Shown here piece after piece: positions 31,538-34,262 of a stretch of DNA of 34,262 bases. The translations under genes were made by a program, and so were the position numbers. Below the pieces are notes generated by a model. The model did no database searches and was not told where the DNA came from. It saw only the letters and a program-made list of their open reading frames with translations. Origin of the DNA: Sandaracinaceae bacterium (lineage in GTDB: Bacteria; Myxococcota_A; Polyangia; Polyangiales; Sandaracinaceae); NCBI GenBank assembly GCA_004213565.1, contig SHBB01000016.1, positions 1 to 34,262 of the forward strand, written 5' to 3'. How positions within the stretch are numbered: position 1 is the first letter of the stretch; each line of letters begins with the position of its first letter.

Positions 31538-32599
31538 TCAGCGGCTCTCTCGCACCAGCACCACGTCCTGGAGCGAGTGACTGCCGAGCCCCATCCCGTC
31601 GATCAGGAGATCGCAGCCGCCCCCCGCGCTCATGCGGACGAGGTGGTCGTCGGTCCCGTCGCAGATCGCGAACACCTCCGAGTCGCGCCCCGGGGTGGCG
31701 ACCGAGTAGGTCTCGCAGAAGCTCGGGCAGGTGAACATGGACGTCGGCGCGGGCCCGCCGAGGGTCCAGAGGAACACCCCTCGCTCGTGCGTCATGGCCA
31801 CGCGCCGGGTCGCCAGGTCGGTGTCGAGGTGGCGCCGCGTGCCCCCCATCTCCCCGAAGGTCGGCGACATGCCCGGGAAGAGATCCTCGCCGTCGGCGTC
31901 GCGGAGCCGCTCGGTCCCGTCGCCGATCGTGAAGGCGAAGATGGGGCCGCCGCTCGCCATCAAGACCCGCCCGTCGCCCGAGGGGTGCGCCGCGACCACG
32001 CGCGAGTGCGAGAAGGGCATCTCGAAGCGCTCGTTGGTCACGAAGCCGTTGCGGTCGAGGAGTCGGCCGTACTCGAGCGAGCTGCTGCTGCGCTCCGTCC
32101 AGAAGGCGGCCACGCGCAGCGACGGCCCGCTGCCGAGCGCGACCACCCAGCTGCCCCGGAAGGTCGAGTCGTCGAAGGGCTGATGGCGCCAGCCGACGAA
32201 GCCCTGCGCGTCGAGCCCCACCACCGCGTTGGTGAGCCCGAGCACGTCGCGCGTCTCGGGGTGCCAGTCCACGTCGAGGATCTCGTAGTCGAAGGCGCGC
32301 TGGCGCTCGAGCGCGGGCGCGGCGCGGCAGTACGCGTTGGACGCGACGTCCCAGCGGAGCAGGCGCGCGTCGTCGCTCGTGTTGGTGCGCGTCGCGAGCA
32401 GCAGGTGCGGATCTCCGCACGGCGCGCCGAGGTCGATCGGGTTCGGCGTGCCCGCGCCGCCGTCCGTGGGCAGGGGCTGCGAGCCGTCCCCCCCGCGCGC
32501 CACGATGGTGTAGCCGTCGAGGTCCGGCAGACATCCGGCGCCGAGCAGGGAAAAAACCAACGCCAGAGCGTAGGTCGTGATGTGCGCGCCTCTCACCAT
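31538..32599 (-). CDS. Lipoprotein of unknown function, paralogue of the divergent neighbour
   Basis: A 353-residue exported protein I cannot name. The signal peptide ends in LLGAGC, with a Gly/Pro/Thr linker. The body starts with PHLLLATRTNTSDDARLLRW and has repeated beta-strand-like stretches (VVALGSGPSLRVAAFW, GRVLMASGGPIFAFT), suggesting a propeller-like or beta-rich fold. The end is HLVRMSAGGGCDLL. The divergent gene at 32684 has the same opening (PHLLMGLFLRTSSAEPALLR) and ending (HLYRMTRRGECELL), so the two are paralogues. The ATG at 32599 begins a proper lipoprotein signal. A 183-base gap to the M15-peptidase gene (31355-31537) shows nothing but GC-rich short palindromes. Confidence 0.82.
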   Translation of the reverse strand: MVRGAHITTYALALVFSLLGAGCLPDLDGYTIVARGGDGSQPLPTDGGAGTPNPIDLGAPCGDPHLLLATRTNTSDDARLLRWDVASNAYCRAAPALERQRAFDYEILDVDWHPETRDVLGLTNAVVGLDAQGFVGWRHQPFDDSTFRGSWVVALGSGPSLRVAAFWTERSSSSLEYGRLLDRNGFVTNERFEMPFSHSRVVAAHPSGDGRVLMASGGPIFAFTIGDGTERLRDADGEDLFPGMSPTFGEMGGTRRHLDTDLATRRVAMTHERGVFLWTLGGPAPTSMFTCPSFCETYSVATPGRDSEVFAICDGTDDHLVRMSAGGGCDLLIDGMGLGSHSLQDVVLVRESR

Positions 32600-32637
32600 C
32601 TCCGGTACGTCTCACTCGTATGCTGCCTTCCTCGGCG

Positions 32638-32653
32638 GTTCAAGCGGTTGAAC
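32638..32653. promoter_or_regulatory. Palindrome between the divergent lipoprotein genes
   Basis: A perfect inverted repeat, gttcaa-gcgg-ttgaac, lies midway in the 84-base region between the starts at 32599 and 32684. Position and symmetry suit a shared operator for both paralogues. No regulator gene is adjacent. Confidence 0.4.
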
Positions 32654-32683
32654 GTCTCCCCGCCCTGCATCACCGTGACGCGC

Positions 32684-33703
32684 ATGCGCTCGGTCCTCCT
32701 GGTCACGCTGGCTCTCGCGCTCTCGCTCACTGCGGGCTGTCGGCGCGGAGACGGCGTCAGCCGCCCCACCCCGAGCGATCCGACGCGCCTCGACGCGTGC
32801 CCGGCCGGGCCTCACCTCTTGATGGGCCTGTTCCTCCGGACCTCGAGCGCGGAGCCGGCGCTCCTTCGCTTCGACGCGGCGCTGCAGCCCTGCCAGGGCC
32901 TGTCTCTGCCCGACGAGGAGTGGGGCACGCTCGAGACGGTCGGCGGGCTGCGCGACGGACGCGACCTGGTCGGCTTCTCCACCACGCGCGGCGGCTCGGT
33001 GGTGATCTTCGACGGCACGGCCGAGGCCGGTCGGGTCGAGAGCGACGCGTACCGCCCCATCTCCGTGACCGAGGTCCCCCTCGAAGGCGGCGCCCTCGCC
33101 GTGCTCTGGGGCTCGCTCACGTCGAGCAGCCGGAGCGGCGAGCAGCTGGACCTGTACCGCCTCTCCGACCTCTCCCTCATCGGCAGCTTCGACGCCGACT
33201 GGGAGGACAAAGCCGTCACGCCCGCGCCCAGCGGCCAGGCCTCACGCTTCGCGACCCTCCGCTCGCCCGACGGCTTGCAGGAGTACCGCCTCGACCCGGG
33301 CGCCACCGAGCCCTCGACCACGGGCGAGCTGCAGATCGCGCTCCCCCGGGGCGGCACCGCGAACGCCATCGACCTCGTCGGCGGGGAGCCGAGCGCCGGG
33401 ATCGTCGTCGCCCAGGACGATGGCATCTCCTGGTGGTCGCCCGAGCTCCCGCGCGCCTTCCTCGGCCCGACCCACTGCCAGTGGCCGGCCTTCGCGGGCA
33501 CCCCGCTCCCCGCAAACGACGCCGACTACGCCTCGGTCGCCGCAGACGGAGACGCCGCCCTCGCGCTCGTCGACGGCGAGCTCGAAGGCGGCTCCGAGGA
33601 GCGGTATCACCTCTACCGGATGACCCGGCGCGGCGAGTGCGAGCTGCTCTACAGCATCCCCGACACCCACCGCGCGGTCGCCCTCGCGTGGTCGGGGCGC
33701 TGA
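32684..33703 (+). CDS. Lipoprotein of unknown function, paralogue of the divergent neighbour
   Basis: A 339-residue exported protein. The ATG at 32684 opens a signal peptide (MRSVLLVTLALALSL) with lipobox LTAGC; an in-frame GTG at 32675 would add three codons. The frame is open far upstream only as a shadow of other genes. The mature protein begins near DACPAGPHLLMGLF and shares opening and closing segments with the divergent gene at 31538-32599, with lower similarity between them. It has beta-strand-like repeats (GSVVIFDGTAEAG, SAGIVVAQDDGISWW). No catalytic motif was seen. It ends 4 bases before the stop codon of the convergent Cys-repeat gene. Confidence 0.82.
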   Translation: MRSVLLVTLALALSLTAGCRRGDGVSRPTPSDPTRLDACPAGPHLLMGLFLRTSSAEPALLRFDAALQPCQGLSLPDEEWGTLETVGGLRDGRDLVGFSTTRGGSVVIFDGTAEAGRVESDAYRPISVTEVPLEGGALAVLWGSLTSSSRSGEQLDLYRLSDLSLIGSFDADWEDKAVTPAPSGQASRFATLRSPDGLQEYRLDPGATEPSTTGELQIALPRGGTANAIDLVGGEPSAGIVVAQDDGISWWSPELPRAFLGPTHCQWPAFAGTPLPANDADYASVAADGDAALALVDGELEGGSEERYHLYRMTRRGECELLYSIPDTHRAVALAWSGR

Positions 33704-33707
33704 GAGC

Positions 33708-34262
33708 TCAGGTCCCGCACCCGGTCCGGCCGCTCTCCTCCGTGCAGTAGCAGCTCCCGCACGAGCCACGGCTGCCCCAGCGGCCGTCGCAGCACTGCCA
33801 GCTCGCGCTGCACGCGGTGTTCGCGTAGCGGCCGCCGTAGCTGTGGCCGCAGCTCGCGCCGGGCGGGGGCGGGGGCGGACCGCTCGGGCTGCTGCACCCG
33901 CTGCGCCCGCTCGTCTCGGTGCAGAAGCAGCTCCCGCACGAGCCCCGGCTGCCCCAGCGGCCGTCGCAGCACTGGTAGCTCGCGCTGCACGCCGTGTTGA
34001 CGTAGCGCCCGCCGTAGCTGTGGGTGCAGCTCGCGCCGGGCGGCGGGGTCGGCGTGGAGCCTCCGCCCGCGCTCGTGCAGCCCGTGCGGCCGCTCGTCTC
34101 GGTGCAGAGGCAGCTCCCGCACGATCCGCGGCTGCCCCAGCGGCCATCGCAGCACTGCCAGCTCGCGCTGCACGCGCGGTTCGCGTAGCTCCCGCCGAGG
34201 CTGTGCGTGCAGCTGCCCCCGCTCGAGGGGGGAGGCGTGGAGCCTCCGCCGCCGCTGCGGCC
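33708..34262 (-). CDS. Eight-cysteine repeat protein, C-terminal part (cut by window edge)
   Basis: The last 184 residues of a gene running in from the right edge. It consists of three repeats of 59-61 residues. Each has eight cysteines in the order C-x-HS-x-GG, N-x-AC-SAS, QCCDGRWG, GSCGSC, C-TE-x-SGR-x-GC, with almost constant sequence (QCCDGRWGSRGSCGSC in all three). Gly/Ser/Thr/Pro linkers (GGGSTPPPSSGG, PPPPPPGAS) separate the repeats. DNA identity between repeats is high, so they multiplied recently or are kept alike. All cysteines paired would make a small disulfide-rich surface or secreted module. I do not recognise the family; the start and any signal peptide lie outside the window. 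Confidence 0.85.
   Translation of the reverse strand, partial: GRSGGGGSTPPPSSGGSCTHSLGGSYANRACSASWQCCDGRWGSRGSCGSCLCTETSGRTGCTSAGGGSTPTPPPGASCTHSYGGRYVNTACSASYQCCDGRWGSRGSCGSCFCTETSGRSGCSSPSGPPPPPPGASCGHSYGGRYANTACSASWQCCDGRWGSRGSCGSCYCTEESGRTGCGT

Noticed and set aside
29345-33703. A 1452-codon plus-strand frame over gshB, the peptidase gene and the lipoprotein genes
   Set aside because: Only the part from 32684 starts with a signal peptide and looks like a protein; the rest is antisense shadow.

Overview
The window is very GC-rich DNA that looks like the chromosome of a myxobacterium, probably order Polyangiales and possibly near Sandaracinaceae. The reasons are the almost fixed G/C third codon positions, the many lipoproteins with Asp-Ala-Gly/Pro-rich linkers behind the lipobox, a MopE-type metal-binding and Cys-rich repeat protein, a MYXO-CTERM-like sorting tail, and stand-alone secreted enzymes. 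The taxonomic placement is inference; no rRNA or tRNA gene was seen.

Layout. 1-4141 (minus): heat-shock cluster hrcA-grpE-dnaK, followed by the start of a secreted protein cut by the window edge; a 167-bp element with perfect 17-bp terminal inverted repeats sits between hrcA and grpE. 4280-7265: an MgtC/SapB-type membrane protein, a convergent FtsB/DivIC-like division protein, and a membrane GAF-GAF-GGDEF diguanylate cyclase. 7278-11241 (minus): an orphan cytochrome oxidase subunit II with a haem c domain, a Rieske domain fused to an FMN glutamate synthase domain, and an acid-phosphatase-like lipoprotein. 11330-14761 (plus): a large lipoprotein whose esterase fold appears circularly permuted, and a small exported protein. 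14811-16247: an IS1111-type IS110-family element with a structured, probably guide-RNA-encoding region 3' of the transposase. 16408-16882: an array of nine 41-bp units built from alternating inverted 14-mers, bounded by a 24-bp direct repeat. 16889-23382: an epoxide-hydrolase-like enzyme with a 13-codon leader ORF, an exported DUF255 thioredoxin-like lipoprotein, a lectin-like lipoprotein, a zinc-ribbon membrane protein, a 31-codon ORF and an MDR oxidoreductase. 23399-28745 (minus): a beta-propeller lipoprotein, a MopE-like lipoprotein and a phospholipase D lipoprotein; the second copy of the hrcA-grpE element lies in front of the propeller gene. 28870-29094: two near-identical 86-bp hairpin elements. 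29114-34262: gshB with an M15-peptidase/golvesin-like lipoprotein, two divergent paralogous lipoproteins with a palindrome between them, and the 3' part of a gene made of eight-cysteine repeats.

How the genes fit together. Apart from the heat-shock operon and gshB, most genes encode envelope or secreted products in one- to three-gene units, so there is no single pathway. The strongest candidates for undescribed biology are the 41-bp palindromic array beside the RNA-guided-type insertion sequence, the permuted esterase, the two dispersed inverted-repeat element families, and the eight-cysteine repeat protein. Coding calls rest on reading translations by eye; no database search was run.
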